DNA from: Actinacidiphila sp965342175
GTDB lineage: Bacteria > Actinomycetota > Actinomycetes > Streptomycetales > Streptomycetaceae
Reading direction: 5' to 3'
DNA: 64,000 nt
Assembly: GCF_965342175.1 (NCBI RefSeq)
Contig: NZ_CBDRBL010000012.1
Coordinates: 1 to 64,000 of the forward strand
Shown: piece after piece, positions 7,299-15,478 of the stretch
How the letters are laid out: the number at the start of each line of letters is the position of its first letter
How positions within the stretch are numbered: the stretch's first letter is position 1
Translations under genes and position numbers: made by a program
The notes under the pieces: generated by a model
What the model was told of the DNA's origin: nothing
Databases searched by the model: none
The model's input: only the letters and a program-made list of their open reading frames with translations

Positions 7299-7865
7299 TC
7301 AGCCGGCGTCGGCAGGCGTGAAGGAGACGTCCGCGGTGTCCACGGTGCCGCCGCGCCGCCCGGGAGCGCTCTGGTACTTCCAGTACAGGTTGGTGTGCGC
7401 GATCACCAGCTCCGGCCCGGGCGCCCCGTAGGCACTGAGGTCCTCCGTGGTGTGCGCGTCGCCGACGAGGGTGACGTCGTAGCCGCGGACGAGCCCTCCG
7501 TGCAGGGTCGAGCGGATGCAGGCGTCCGTCTGGGCTCCCGCGACGACGAGCCGGCCCACGCCGCGGTCGGCGAGCACCGATTCCAGCTCGGTGTCCTCGA
7601 AGGAGTCTCCGTAGAGCTTGTGGATCAGCGGCTCGCTCTCCTCGCGCACCAGCTCCGGCACGTACTGCCAGCTGTCACTGCCCTTCGGGAGGTCCTCGTC
7701 CGAGTGCTGCACCCAGACCACCGGCACGTCCTCGGCCCGCGCCCGGCCGATCAGCGTGGTGATGTTGGCGATGACGGCGTCACGGTTGTGCGAGCCGTTC
7801 ACCACCCCGTTCTGGACGTCGATGACGAGTAGCGCGGTCTTCGGACGGTCGGAAAGCGTTGTCAT
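7299..7865 (-). CDS. Isochorismatase-family cysteine hydrolase
   Basis: A 188-residue cytoplasmic amidohydrolase-like protein. The catalytic triad of the family is visible as Asp16 (LVIDVQNGV), Lys83 (LIHKLYGDSF) and Cys116 (GAQTDACIRST), with the usual cis-peptide region AGAQT. Members hydrolyse isochorismate, nicotinamide, N-carbamoylsarcosine or related amides; the substrate here cannot be deduced. The length is normal for stand-alone family members. It is a single gene on the minus strand. Confidence 0.9.
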   Translation of the reverse strand: MTTLSDRPKTALLVIDVQNGVVNGSHNRDAVIANITTLIGRARAEDVPVVWVQHSDEDLPKGSDSWQYVPELVREESEPLIHKLYGDSFEDTELESVLADRGVGRLVVAGAQTDACIRSTLHGGLVRGYDVTLVGDAHTTEDLSAYGAPGPELVIAHTNLYWKYQSAPGRRGGTVDTADVSFTPADAG

Positions 7866-8060
7866 GGAACTTCCGTTTCTCGTCGCGTGCGTATGCCGTC
7901 CGCATCCTAGGCACGACCACTGACAATCCCTCCGGGGCAGCGGTGGCCCGGGCGCGCGCTCGGTTGGAGCACGCCACGCGGCGCGCCTGACGCCCGCGGC
8001 GAGGAGCCCGCCGACGGCGCGCCCGGCCGGCGTTCGGCCGAAGCCCTCGCCTTGCGCCCC

Positions 8061-8552
8061 TCAGCCCGCGTGCCGCAGCCAGACGTACGCGACCGGCTGC
8101 GGCAGGTTCCACTCGGCGGCCAGTTCCGCGGGGACCGGGACGTAGCCGGCCCCGAGGTAGCAGCGCAGCGCACCATCGTTGTCGGGGTGCACCCGCAGGA
8201 AGACCTCGGCCAGGCCGGTCAGCCGCGCCCGGGCGGTCAGCTCGGTGATCAGACGCCGCCCGAGGCCGCGCCCGCGGGCGGAGGGCGCGACGATGACGCG
8301 GGCGATCTCGACCTCGTCCTCCTCGGCGTCGACCCAGAGTTCGCCGTATCCGACGAGTTCCCGCCCCTCGTACAGCAGGTGGGCCTCGACGTCCTCCGCG
8401 TCCCGCCATTCCGCGACCGCCGCGCCCGGCAGAGGGTGCTCCTGACGCCCGCACCACAAGGAGACCTCGCGCGCCGTGGCGGGCCACCCCGCCACCGTGT
8501 CGGCGTACGCCGTGCCGGCCCTGTCGTGCCCTTCGGCCCGGAGCAGTTCCAT
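8061..8552 (-). CDS. GNAT-family N-acetyltransferase
   Basis: A 163-residue acetyl-CoA-dependent acyltransferase, started at ATG 8552 behind GGAGG. The acetyl-CoA pyrophosphate loop is visible in VIVAPSARGRGLGRRLI, followed by RVHPDNDGALRCYLGAGYVPV. This matches GNAT motifs A and B. The acceptor is unknown. The frame continues upstream to 8807, but that part has no ribosome site and no family similarity. The gene is not part of an obvious operon. Confidence 0.85.
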   Translation of the reverse strand: MELLRAEGHDRAGTAYADTVAGWPATAREVSLWCGRQEHPLPGAAVAEWRDAEDVEAHLLYEGRELVGYGELWVDAEEDEVEIARVIVAPSARGRGLGRRLITELTARARLTGLAEVFLRVHPDNDGALRCYLGAGYVPVPAELAAEWNLPQPVAYVWLRHAG

Positions 8553-8914
8553 CGATCCTCCGCGTCTCGTGTCCGGCCGGACCCTCGGCTCGAGCAGCAG
8601 TCGTACCACTCGACGAGTTCGCCCAGCCGATCCTGCCACGAGGGCGAGGCGGCGCTTGCCGTGTCGTACGGCGGCGGGGGGTGCGGGGATAGCGGAGGCG
8701 GGCCACGGCGCGGCTCCCGTGGGACCGTCCCTGATGCCGGGCGTACGAAGGGCCCAGAGCGGATGGTCCCGCGCCCGTCCGGAGAAGGCGCGGCGCCGAG
8801 ATCCCACGGCCCGCAGGTGCGGAACGGCGTGCCCGCTCGACGACCGCAGCCGCCGCTACGGCAACGTCCCCTTCGCCCCGGATGACGTCCGCGGCCCGGA
8901 CGCCGGCCCGGTGC
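8553..8914. other. Intergenic stretch without a supported gene
   Basis: About 360 bases between the GNAT gene and the Pro-rich gene. Open frames are present on both strands, but none has a ribosome site with a recognisable product. The stretch must hold the promoter of the GNAT gene near 8560-8640. No repeat or strong hairpin stood out. Confidence 0.4.
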
Positions 8915-9226
8915 TCACGTCCGCCATGACGTGGCTCGAGCGGTTGTCGGGGCTGCGCGGGACACCGGCGCGGTCGTACCCGACGGGGAGGTCGCACGGC
9001 CGGCGGTCTTGGTCGAGGGCTGGGGGCGGGGTCCCGGGGTGGGGAGCGGCCCCGGCTCGGGTCCCGGGGCCGGCGGCGCGGGATCGGGGGGCACAGGGTC
9101 CGGACCCGGCGGCGGAGGAGGGGTGGGCGGCAGCGGGTCGGGGCTGACCGGAGGCGGCGTCGGGCCGGGCGAGGGTGTGGGGCTCGGGGGCACCGGATCG
9201 TGGGGCTGAGTGGCGTTCGTGGTCAT
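8915..9226 (-). CDS. Proline-rich small protein
   Basis: A 103-residue protein from ATG 9226 with GGGAGG seven bases upstream. After MTTNATQPHDP the sequence is almost entirely Pro with Gly, Asp, Ser and Thr (for example PPPVSPDPLPPTPPPPPGP), then a basic Ser/Thr/Ala tail. It has no signal peptide or membrane segment and no domain I recognise. It is likely disordered. Low complexity makes the coding call moderate, though the ribosome site is good. Confidence 0.45.
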   Translation of the reverse strand: MTTNATQPHDPVPPSPTPSPGPTPPPVSPDPLPPTPPPPPGPDPVPPDPAPPAPGPEPGPLPTPGPRPQPSTKTAGRATSPSGTTAPVSRAAPTTARATSWRT

Positions 9227-9463
9227 CGAGCCTCCCGTTCGGCCTTTTCCGCTGAGGGGCGTGTACCCGGGAGCCTGCCGCTCACACGGCACCGCCGCCC
9301 GGCATGAGCAGCACCAGGGGAGGGGCCCGCCACCTCGGTGCGGATCCCTCCTTCGCGGCCCCGGCACATGTGGCCGGTTCGCGACCGCAGAGCGGCCGTC
9401 CCTTCCCCCATTCGGGGTAAAGGACCGGTAGGGACGGCTGGGCCGCTGGCGGAGGTGGTGGCG

Positions 9464-9787
9464 ATGGAGGGTTCAGGGCTCACGGAGCACGAACGGCGTG
9501 CGCTGGCGGAGATCGAGGCCCGGATGCGCGACGACGACGTGCTCGAACGCCAATTGCGTACGCTACGCCTGGAACCGGAGCCGCGTCCCGGCCCCGCCGA
9601 CCTGTTGCGGCGGCCGCGCGCCCTGCTGCTCATACTGCTGGCGGTCGTCTCCCTCGGGCTGCTGATCGCCTCGACGGTGACGACCCTGCTGGCGGTCGTC
9701 TGCGCCTTCGTGGCGACGTGGCTGCTCACCCTGGTCGTGGCCGTCCGGCTCCCGGGCTCGGGACGCCGCCGCGGCGGCCACCGCTGA
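9464..9787 (+). CDS. DUF3040 membrane protein
   Basis: A 107-residue protein started at ATG 9464, eight bases after GGAGG. The N-terminus LTEHERRALAEIEARMRDDD is the hallmark of the actinobacterial DUF3040 family. Two hydrophobic helices follow (about 48-67 and 69-89). The C-terminus is short and basic. The function of the family is unknown; members are small inner-membrane proteins. A purine-rich DUF3040 start and the monocistronic setting are typical. Confidence 0.8.
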   Translation: MEGSGLTEHERRALAEIEARMRDDDVLERQLRTLRLEPEPRPGPADLLRRPRALLLILLAVVSLGLLIASTVTTLLAVVCAFVATWLLTLVVAVRLPGSGRRRGGHR

Positions 9788-10068
9788 ACCGGTCGCCGCC
9801 TCCGTACGGCTGCGGCCTGCCAAAGGCCGTTCCTCGGGGTGAGCAGGGCCGCCGGTGGCACGCCGCACACGACCCTGCGGCGTGGCAGGCGATGTGTCAC
9901 CGCCGCTCTCGCCGCCGTCGGCGGTGCCCGCGGACCCGCCCGCGTCGGTACCGTCCCGGTGCGGTGCGTGCCACGTCTCGCGCGTAGGGCCCGGAGCCCA
10001 CTCGACCCCCGCTGCCTGGGAGAATCGCCGCGACGACTGCCCCGCTCCCGACCGCTGGAGGACGACGC

Positions 10069-11259
10069 ATGGGTGGACACCCCGAGGGCACCACCGGCCC
10101 CGCGCTCACGCAGGCACCGCCGATCACCTGCGAGGAGCCCGGGTCCTTCGCCCGCAGCGTCTTCGCGGAGCGGCATCCCGTCCTGGTCCGCCGGATCCTG
10201 GACGCCGTCCCGTACGGTCCGGAGCGCCGCCGGGGCTTCGAGGCGCTGCTGGAGGAGACGCTCTCCGGCACGGTCGCCGAGCTGCCGGGAGACGCGCCGG
10301 ACCGGGCCGCGTGGGAGGAGTGGGGGCGCGGCCGCTTCGGGCGGCCCTGGCTGGAACTCCCCTTCCTGTGGTCGGAGTCGTACTTCTACCGCCGGCTGCT
10401 CGGTCCCGCCGGGTACCTCGCCGCCGGGGCGTGGCACGGCGTGGACCTGTTCGCGCCCTTCAAGGACGCCGAGCTGGACGGCCCCGGCTTCGCCGCCGAC
10501 CTCACCGCCCTGGACGCGCTGCCCGGCCTCGCCCCCGCCGAACGCGAACACGCGCTGCTGACGGCCGCGGTGTGGGGGAACCAGGCGGACCTCGGCTTCA
10601 CCATGGTCGCCGAGGCCGGCTCCGCGGCCCCCGGCACTCTCGTCGTGGACGAGTCGGAGCGGCTGTGGCCGCTGCTGGACGGCGGCACGGTCGTCGTCGT
10701 CACCGACAACAGCGCGCGCGAGGTCCTGGCCGACCTCGCTCTCGTCGACGACCTCCTGGCGAGCGGCCGCGCCGGTGAGGTGCACCTGCTCGTCAAACCG
10801 CGCCCGTACTACGTCTCCGACGCCACCACCCAGGACGTCCTGTCCTGCCTGCGCCGGATGGCCGCCGCCCCCGGAGAGGCCGCGCGCATCGCCGGACGGC
10901 TGCTGGGGGCACTGCGCGGGGGCCGGCTCGCCCTGACCGCGCCCCCCTTCGCCTGCGCGCCGCTCGGCTATCGCGACATGCCGGACGACCTGCGAGAACG
11001 CTTCGCGGCGGCGCAGTTGACGGTGATGAAGGGCGACCTCAACTACCGGCGTCTGGTGGACGACCGGCACTGGCCCGCGACGGTGCCGTTCGCGGACGTC
11101 ACCGCGTACTTCCCGGGGCCGGTCGCCACCTTGCGCACCCTCAAGTCCGACACCGTCGCGGGGCTCGCCCCGCAGACCGCGGCCCGGCTGGACGCCGACG
11201 GCGCCTCGTGGCGCACCAGCGGCGCGCACGCCTTGGTCCAGGTCGCGGTCCCGGGGTGA
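10069..11259 (+). CDS. ARMT1-like damage-control phosphatase (DUF89)
   Basis: A 396-residue protein of the DUF89/ARMT1 fold family, metal-dependent phosphatases that remove harmful phosphometabolites. The key blocks are in order: NQADLGF (about 175-181), VVVVTDNSAREVLADL with the metal-binding DN (about 205-220), and the C-terminal KGDLNYRRLVDDRHWP, the family's KGxxNY motif. The N-terminal helical part (WLELPFLWSESYFYRRLL) is also typical. Substrate is unknown. It starts with ATG and stands alone between short intergenic gaps. Confidence 0.85.
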   Translation: MGGHPEGTTGPALTQAPPITCEEPGSFARSVFAERHPVLVRRILDAVPYGPERRRGFEALLEETLSGTVAELPGDAPDRAAWEEWGRGRFGRPWLELPFLWSESYFYRRLLGPAGYLAAGAWHGVDLFAPFKDAELDGPGFAADLTALDALPGLAPAEREHALLTAAVWGNQADLGFTMVAEAGSAAPGTLVVDESERLWPLLDGGTVVVVTDNSAREVLADLALVDDLLASGRAGEVHLLVKPRPYYVSDATTQDVLSCLRRMAAAPGEAARIAGRLLGALRGGRLALTAPPFACAPLGYRDMPDDLRERFAAAQLTVMKGDLNYRRLVDDRHWPATVPFADVTAYFPGPVATLRTLKSDTVAGLAPQTAARLDADGASWRTSGAHALVQVAVPG

Positions 11260-11283
11260 CGGCCCACGCGTCCGGTGCGCCGC

Positions 11284-11334
11284 GGTCAGCCCGCCGGTGC
11301 GGTCAGCCCGCCGGTGCGGTCAGCCCGCCGGTGC
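11284..11334. repeat. Three tandem 17-bp repeats spanning the stop codon
   Basis: GGTCAGCCCGCCGGTGC occurs three times head to tail at 11284, 11301 and 11318. On the minus strand each copy reads ACCGGCGGGCTGACC, so the stop codon and last codons of the DUF6295-like gene lie in the first copy met by the ribosome (11318-11334), and two further copies follow. A degenerate fourth copy starts at 11335 inside the gene. Confidence 0.85.
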
Positions 11335-11607
11335 GGTCTGCCCGGAGGAGGCCAGCCCCGGCGGGGCGGCCGCCAGCGCGGAGCGGATCGCGTCGACCAG
11401 GGCCAGCGCCGCCTCCTCGGTGAGCTCGACGGCGACCCGGGCCGAGGGGCCCAGCGCCGGGTTGAGGAAGTCGATGTTGACGGTGTGCTCGTACGGCGCG
11501 TGCTGCGGGTGGTCGACGTAGACCATGGCCTCGGTCAGCCCGAAATAGCCCTGGGCGCCCTTGCCGCTGCCGTCGATGCGGATCTTCTCGGTGAGGTACG
11601 TGCACAT
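11320..11607 (-). CDS. DUF6295-like small protein
   Basis: A 95-residue protein beginning at ATG 11607, whose A is shared with the TGA of the upstream dienelactone hydrolase (TGATG), so the two are translationally coupled. The N-terminal MCTYLTEKIRIDGSGKGAQG and VNIDFLNPALGPSARVAVEL match a small uncharacterised actinobacterial family I recall as DUF6295. No catalytic motif is evident. The last residues lie in a 17-bp tandem repeat that also contains the stop. It probably works with the hydrolase. Confidence 0.7.
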   Translation of the reverse strand: MCTYLTEKIRIDGSGKGAQGYFGLTEAMVYVDHPQHAPYEHTVNIDFLNPALGPSARVAVELTEEAALALVDAIRSALAAAPPGLASSGQTAPAG

Positions 11608-12344
11608 CAGAGGTGCTCCCTGAAGAAGGCCAGGACCTTGGACCACCCGTCGACCGCTGCCTGGGGGCGGTAACTCGGGCGGTTCACGGCGAAGAAGGCG
11701 TGGCCGGCGTTCTCGTAGGTGTGGAACTCGTACGGCTTGCCGTGCGCCTCGAGCTCCGCTTCCAGCTCGGCGACGTGCTCGGGGGAGGGGAAGCTGTCCT
11801 CCGCTCCGAACAGACCCAGCAGGGGGCCGTGCAGATCCTTCGTCAGGTGGACGATCGGCTCGATCTGGAGGGGGAAGTCCTCCGGCGGCCGGCCCGTGAC
11901 GAAGGCGCCGTAGCAGTCGACGCCCGCCTGCAGATCCAGTGAGGCCAGCGCGAGGAAGGCCTGGCGCCCACCGGAGCAGTAACCGATCACACCGACCCGG
12001 CCGTTGGACGACGGCAGGCCCCTCAGGTACGCGGCGGCCCCCGCGGCGTCCCCGAGGAACCGCTCGTCCGGCACGCCGCCCTGCGCGCGCGCCGCCGCGG
12101 CCGCGTCGTCCGGCGACGCGCCGGGCGCCTCGCGGCTGTAGAGGTTCGGGCAGACGGCCGCGAAGCCCTCCGCCGCGAACCTGCGGGTGATCTCCTTGGT
12201 GGGGTCGTCATAGCCGGGCATGTGGTGGATCACCACGACGCCGCCGTACGGACCGGGCGTCATGGGGCGGGCGGAGTACGCCTCGATACGGTCGCCGCCG
12301 TGACCGGTGACGGTCACGGTCTCGGCGAGGAGTGCGTCATACAT
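11607..12344 (-). CDS. Dienelactone hydrolase family protein
   Basis: A 245-residue alpha/beta hydrolase of the dienelactone hydrolase family. The triad is readable as Cys123 (GYCSGGR), Asp183 (FGAEDSFP) and His215 (NAGHAFFAV). Members open lactones from aromatic ring cleavage, but many act on other esters; the substrate is open. It begins with ATG 12344 (MYDALLAETVTV). The gene overlaps the next one by one base, forming a two-gene operon. No aromatic-degradation genes are nearby. Confidence 0.88.
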   Translation of the reverse strand: MYDALLAETVTVTGHGGDRIEAYSARPMTPGPYGGVVVIHHMPGYDDPTKEITRRFAAEGFAAVCPNLYSREAPGASPDDAAAAARAQGGVPDERFLGDAAGAAAYLRGLPSSNGRVGVIGYCSGGRQAFLALASLDLQAGVDCYGAFVTGRPPEDFPLQIEPIVHLTKDLHGPLLGLFGAEDSFPSPEHVAELEAELEAHGKPYEFHTYENAGHAFFAVNRPSYRPQAAVDGWSKVLAFFREHL

Positions 12345-12817
12345 GGGAGGTCATCCTTCCGGAGGGACGGATGATCATTACTCTATGCCGCACGGTGTCC
12401 CGCCCGCCCCCCGGCCGTGCCCTGCGGCCCCTCCGCGGCCCCGCGGCTTCGCTGCACGCCCGGCGCGACGCACGCCGTCCGGGACCGCCCGCGACGGGTC
12501 GGCGCGCCGCGCCGTGAACGCCTGGGTGGGTGCTTGTCGCCGTGGGTGCGGCGCCGAGGCCTCGCTCTCGGCTGCCCGCGGCGGACGGGGACGAGTCGGC
12601 CGCCGCCGGATCATCGCGTGACCGGGTCGCGCGGCCGGTGCTTCCGCGCTGCCGCCCGGGCCCGGCGGCGCGTCCGGCGCCGCTCGTGGCCCCGGCGGGG
12701 GCGCGCGCCGGGCCGCGCGAAGGTGGACGAGTGGCGCTGCAGTCCGGCGATTTGCCGCACTTCAGGCGATGTGCGATACGTGGAGGAGGGGCTCGCACCG
12801 CTCGCCGAGGAAGTGCC
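12345..12817. other. Divergent intergenic region
   Basis: About 470 bases between the divergent hydrolase and kinase genes, very G/C-rich with many CGCC/GGCG runs. It should hold both promoters. Near the hydrolase start there is a more A/T-rich patch (12369-12386, GATGATCATTACTCTATG) containing ATGATCAT, a perfect 8-bp palindrome, that could be a promoter or operator. I see no further gene with a credible start. Confidence 0.4.
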
Positions 12818-15007
12818 ATGACAGGAGCGCACGAGGACGTCGGGCGCGTGGTCACCGGACGCTACCGGCTTCTGCGCCGGCTCGGCGTCGGCGGCATGGG
12901 ACGGGTGTGGCTCGCCTACGACCAGGAGCTGGCCTGCGAGGTCGCCGTCAAGGAGATCGTCCTGCCGCCCGACCTCCCGGAGCACGAGGTGAGCTCCCGC
13001 ATCGCCAGGGCGCGCGGCGAGGCCCGGCACGCGGCGCGGCTGCGGAACCACCCCCACGTCGTCACCGTCCACGACATTCTGGAGGAGGACGGCCTTCCCT
13101 GGATCGTCATGGAGTTCGTCCCCGGAGCCATGGATCTGGAGGCGGTGGTGCGCGAGCGCGGGCCCCTGCCGCCCGCGGAGATCGCCAGGATCGGGCTGGC
13201 CGTGCTCGACGCCCTCCTCGAGGGGCACCGCCTCGGCATCCTGCACCGGGACGTGAAACCGGCGAACATCCTGCTGACCCGCCCCGGCGGGCGGCCCTCC
13301 CGCCCCACCGAGGGCGGCGGGCGCGTCATGCTCACCGACTACGGCATCGCCCTGGAACCCAGTTCGGACGAGGCCCGGCTCACCGCGACCCTGGAGATCC
13401 TCGGAACCCCGCGCTTCATGGCCCCGGAGCGCGCCGGCAACCAACCGCCCACCGCGGCGGGCGACCTGTTCTCGCTCGGCGCCACCCTGTACTACGCGCT
13501 GGAGGGCTACGGCCCCTTCGACCGCGACACCGCCCTCGCGACGCTGAGCGCCCTGCTCTTCGAGCCGCCCACCCCGCCCGGGCGGGAGACCCGGCTGACG
13601 CCGGTCCTCGTCGGCCTGCTCGCCAAGGACCCCGCGGACCGGATGAGCGGTGAGGAGGCCGCCCGGCGCCTGTCGGCCGTGGCCGCCCGGCCGCTGCCCG
13701 TGTCTCCCGACGCACCGGAGGAGCCGCCTGCGAGCGCACCGTCCGGCATCGGTCCGTCCGGCATCGATCCGCGGGTGAGTGCGCCATCGGCGAGCGCGCC
13801 GCCCACTAGTCCGCCGCCCGGACCGTTTCCCGCCCCCGGTCCCCCGTCCGTCTCCAGGCCGTCCGTCGCACCGACGACCGAACTCCCGCTCCCGGAGGGC
13901 TCGTCGCGCTTCTCCGGGCCGCCCCCCGGCCCGCTGCCGCCGCAGACCGACGAGGGCGTGCCGCGGCCCGCCCCGCGCCGACGCCGGCACCGTCGGGCCG
14001 GTGTCGTCGCGGGCGCGGTGCTGGCGGCGCTCGCCCTGGTGGTCGCCGGCGTCTACCTGACACGATCCCCTTCGCCGGGTCCCGGCCATGTCGCGCCGAC
14101 ATCGGTGGAGTCGATCAAGGTCGGCGACTCCCCGCACGGGGTGGCGGTGTCACCGGACGGCGCCCGGGGATACGTGGCCAACTACAGCTCGGGGACGGTG
14201 TCGATGATCGACACGGAGCTGAACCGGACCGTGGGCGATCCCATCCCCGTCGGCCGCTTCCCGAAGGGCGTGGCGGTGTCGCCCGACGGCCGCAAGGTCT
14301 ATGTGACCAACAACTACGCGGGCTCGGTCTCGGTGATCGACACCGCCGAGCAGCGCACCGTGGGCAAGGCCGTCTCCGTGGGCTCCAGCCCGGAGGGGCT
14401 GGCGGTCTCGCCCGACGGGAGCCGGGTCTACGTGGCCAACGGGACCTCCGGTTCGGTGTCGGTGATCGACACGAGGAACAACCGCACGGTGGGGGAGCCC
14501 ATCCCCGTCAGCCGCTTCCCGCGAGGTGTTGCCGTCTCTCCCGACGGGAGCACCGTGTATGTGACCAGCTTCGGCCGCAACAGGGCCTCGGCCTCGGTCA
14601 CGGTCATCGACGCGGTGGCACGCCGCGCGGTGGGCGATCCCATCCTGGTGGGCCGCCGGCCGGAGGGGCTGGCGGTGTCGCCGGACGGTCGGAACCTCTA
14701 CGTGGCCAACGAGGGGTCGGGATCGGTGTCGGTGATCGACACCAGGAAGCAGCACACGGAGGGCGATCCGATCCCCGTCGGCTCCGGCCCCGCCGGTCTG
14801 GCGATGTCACTCGACGGGCGGCATGTCTATGTGGCCGACGGGCCCTCCGGTTCGGTGTCGGTGATCGACACCGCGGAGAACCGCACGGTGGGCGAGCCCA
14901 TCTCCGTGGGCTCCCGCCCGGAGGGCCTGGCCGTCTCGCCGGACGAGCACCGCGTCTACGTCGCCGACGCCGCCTCCGGCGCGGTGTCGGTGATCACGTT
15001 CCCGTGA
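12818..15007 (+). CDS. Ser/Thr protein kinase with extracytoplasmic YVTN beta-propeller
   Basis: A 729-residue single-pass membrane kinase started at ATG 12818. The Hanks kinase domain (about 15-280) has the glycine loop LGVGGMGRV (22-30), Lys45 (VAVKEI), HRDVKPANIL with catalytic Asp145, and MAPERA. The magnesium motif reads DYG (Asp174) rather than DFG. A Pro/Ser-rich linker follows, then one membrane helix (about 394-416). The outer part holds seven YVTN-type repeats of about 42 residues (GVAVSPDG..VYVxN..SGSVSVIDT), enough for a seven-blade propeller. The propeller probably senses a ligand or protein outside the membrane. Confidence 0.92.
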   Translation: MTGAHEDVGRVVTGRYRLLRRLGVGGMGRVWLAYDQELACEVAVKEIVLPPDLPEHEVSSRIARARGEARHAARLRNHPHVVTVHDILEEDGLPWIVMEFVPGAMDLEAVVRERGPLPPAEIARIGLAVLDALLEGHRLGILHRDVKPANILLTRPGGRPSRPTEGGGRVMLTDYGIALEPSSDEARLTATLEILGTPRFMAPERAGNQPPTAAGDLFSLGATLYYALEGYGPFDRDTALATLSALLFEPPTPPGRETRLTPVLVGLLAKDPADRMSGEEAARRLSAVAARPLPVSPDAPEEPPASAPSGIGPSGIDPRVSAPSASAPPTSPPPGPFPAPGPPSVSRPSVAPTTELPLPEGSSRFSGPPPGPLPPQTDEGVPRPAPRRRRHRRAGVVAGAVLAALALVVAGVYLTRSPSPGPGHVAPTSVESIKVGDSPHGVAVSPDGARGYVANYSSGTVSMIDTELNRTVGDPIPVGRFPKGVAVSPDGRKVYVTNNYAGSVSVIDTAEQRTVGKAVSVGSSPEGLAVSPDGSRVYVANGTSGSVSVIDTRNNRTVGEPIPVSRFPRGVAVSPDGSTVYVTSFGRNRASASVTVIDAVARRAVGDPILVGRRPEGLAVSPDGRNLYVANEGSGSVSVIDTRKQHTEGDPIPVGSGPAGLAMSLDGRHVYVADGPSGSVSVIDTAENRTVGEPISVGSRPEGLAVSPDEHRVYVADAASGAVSVITFP

Positions 15008-15051
15008 GCGTCCGTCGGCCCTGCGGGTCCGTTCGGCCCGGCCCGCCGGCC

Positions 15052-15282
15052 TCAGGGGGGAGTGCAGCCCGGCGGCTCCCACACCGGGTTGCCGTCGCTG
15101 TCGTTGTGGTAGCTCGTGCAGTCCTCGCTGGGCGCCATACGTGAGCTCTGCGTCGCGCCCTCCGCCGCCTGGGACGCCGCCTGGGCACCCGCCACGCCCA
15201 CCGCTCCGGCGAGCACGGCGGCGGCGCACGACGCGCCGACGAGGTGCCGGATGCGGGCACGCTTCTCGATAGCTATCGGCAT
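15052..15282 (-). CDS. Small secreted protein, unknown function
   Basis: A 76-residue precursor from ATG 15282 behind CGAGG. The first 36 or so residues are a signal peptide (basic MPIAIEKRARIRHLV, then CAAAVLAGAVGVAGAQA). The mature part is about 40 residues with two cysteines that could pair (DCTSYHNDSDGNPVWEPPGC). I do not recognise a family. It lies convergent to the kinase-propeller gene, 44 bases apart. Confidence 0.6.
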   Translation of the reverse strand: MPIAIEKRARIRHLVGASCAAAVLAGAVGVAGAQAASQAAEGATQSSRMAPSEDCTSYHNDSDGNPVWEPPGCTPP

Positions 15283-15478
15283 TTTTGACCTCGTTGGGAT
15301 GTAATGTCCGCTTGGTATGTCTTCAGGGTGGGAGTCGGTCGACGACGGTGTCAACGCCGCCGACGCCGATCCGCGCAGCGGTTACAGAATCGGGAAGTTC
15401 GCCGACCCCGGGCCGCCGCACGAGGGTGCCGACGCGCAGCCGGCCGCCCGCCCGCCCCGCCGGACGCCGCCGGCTCCG

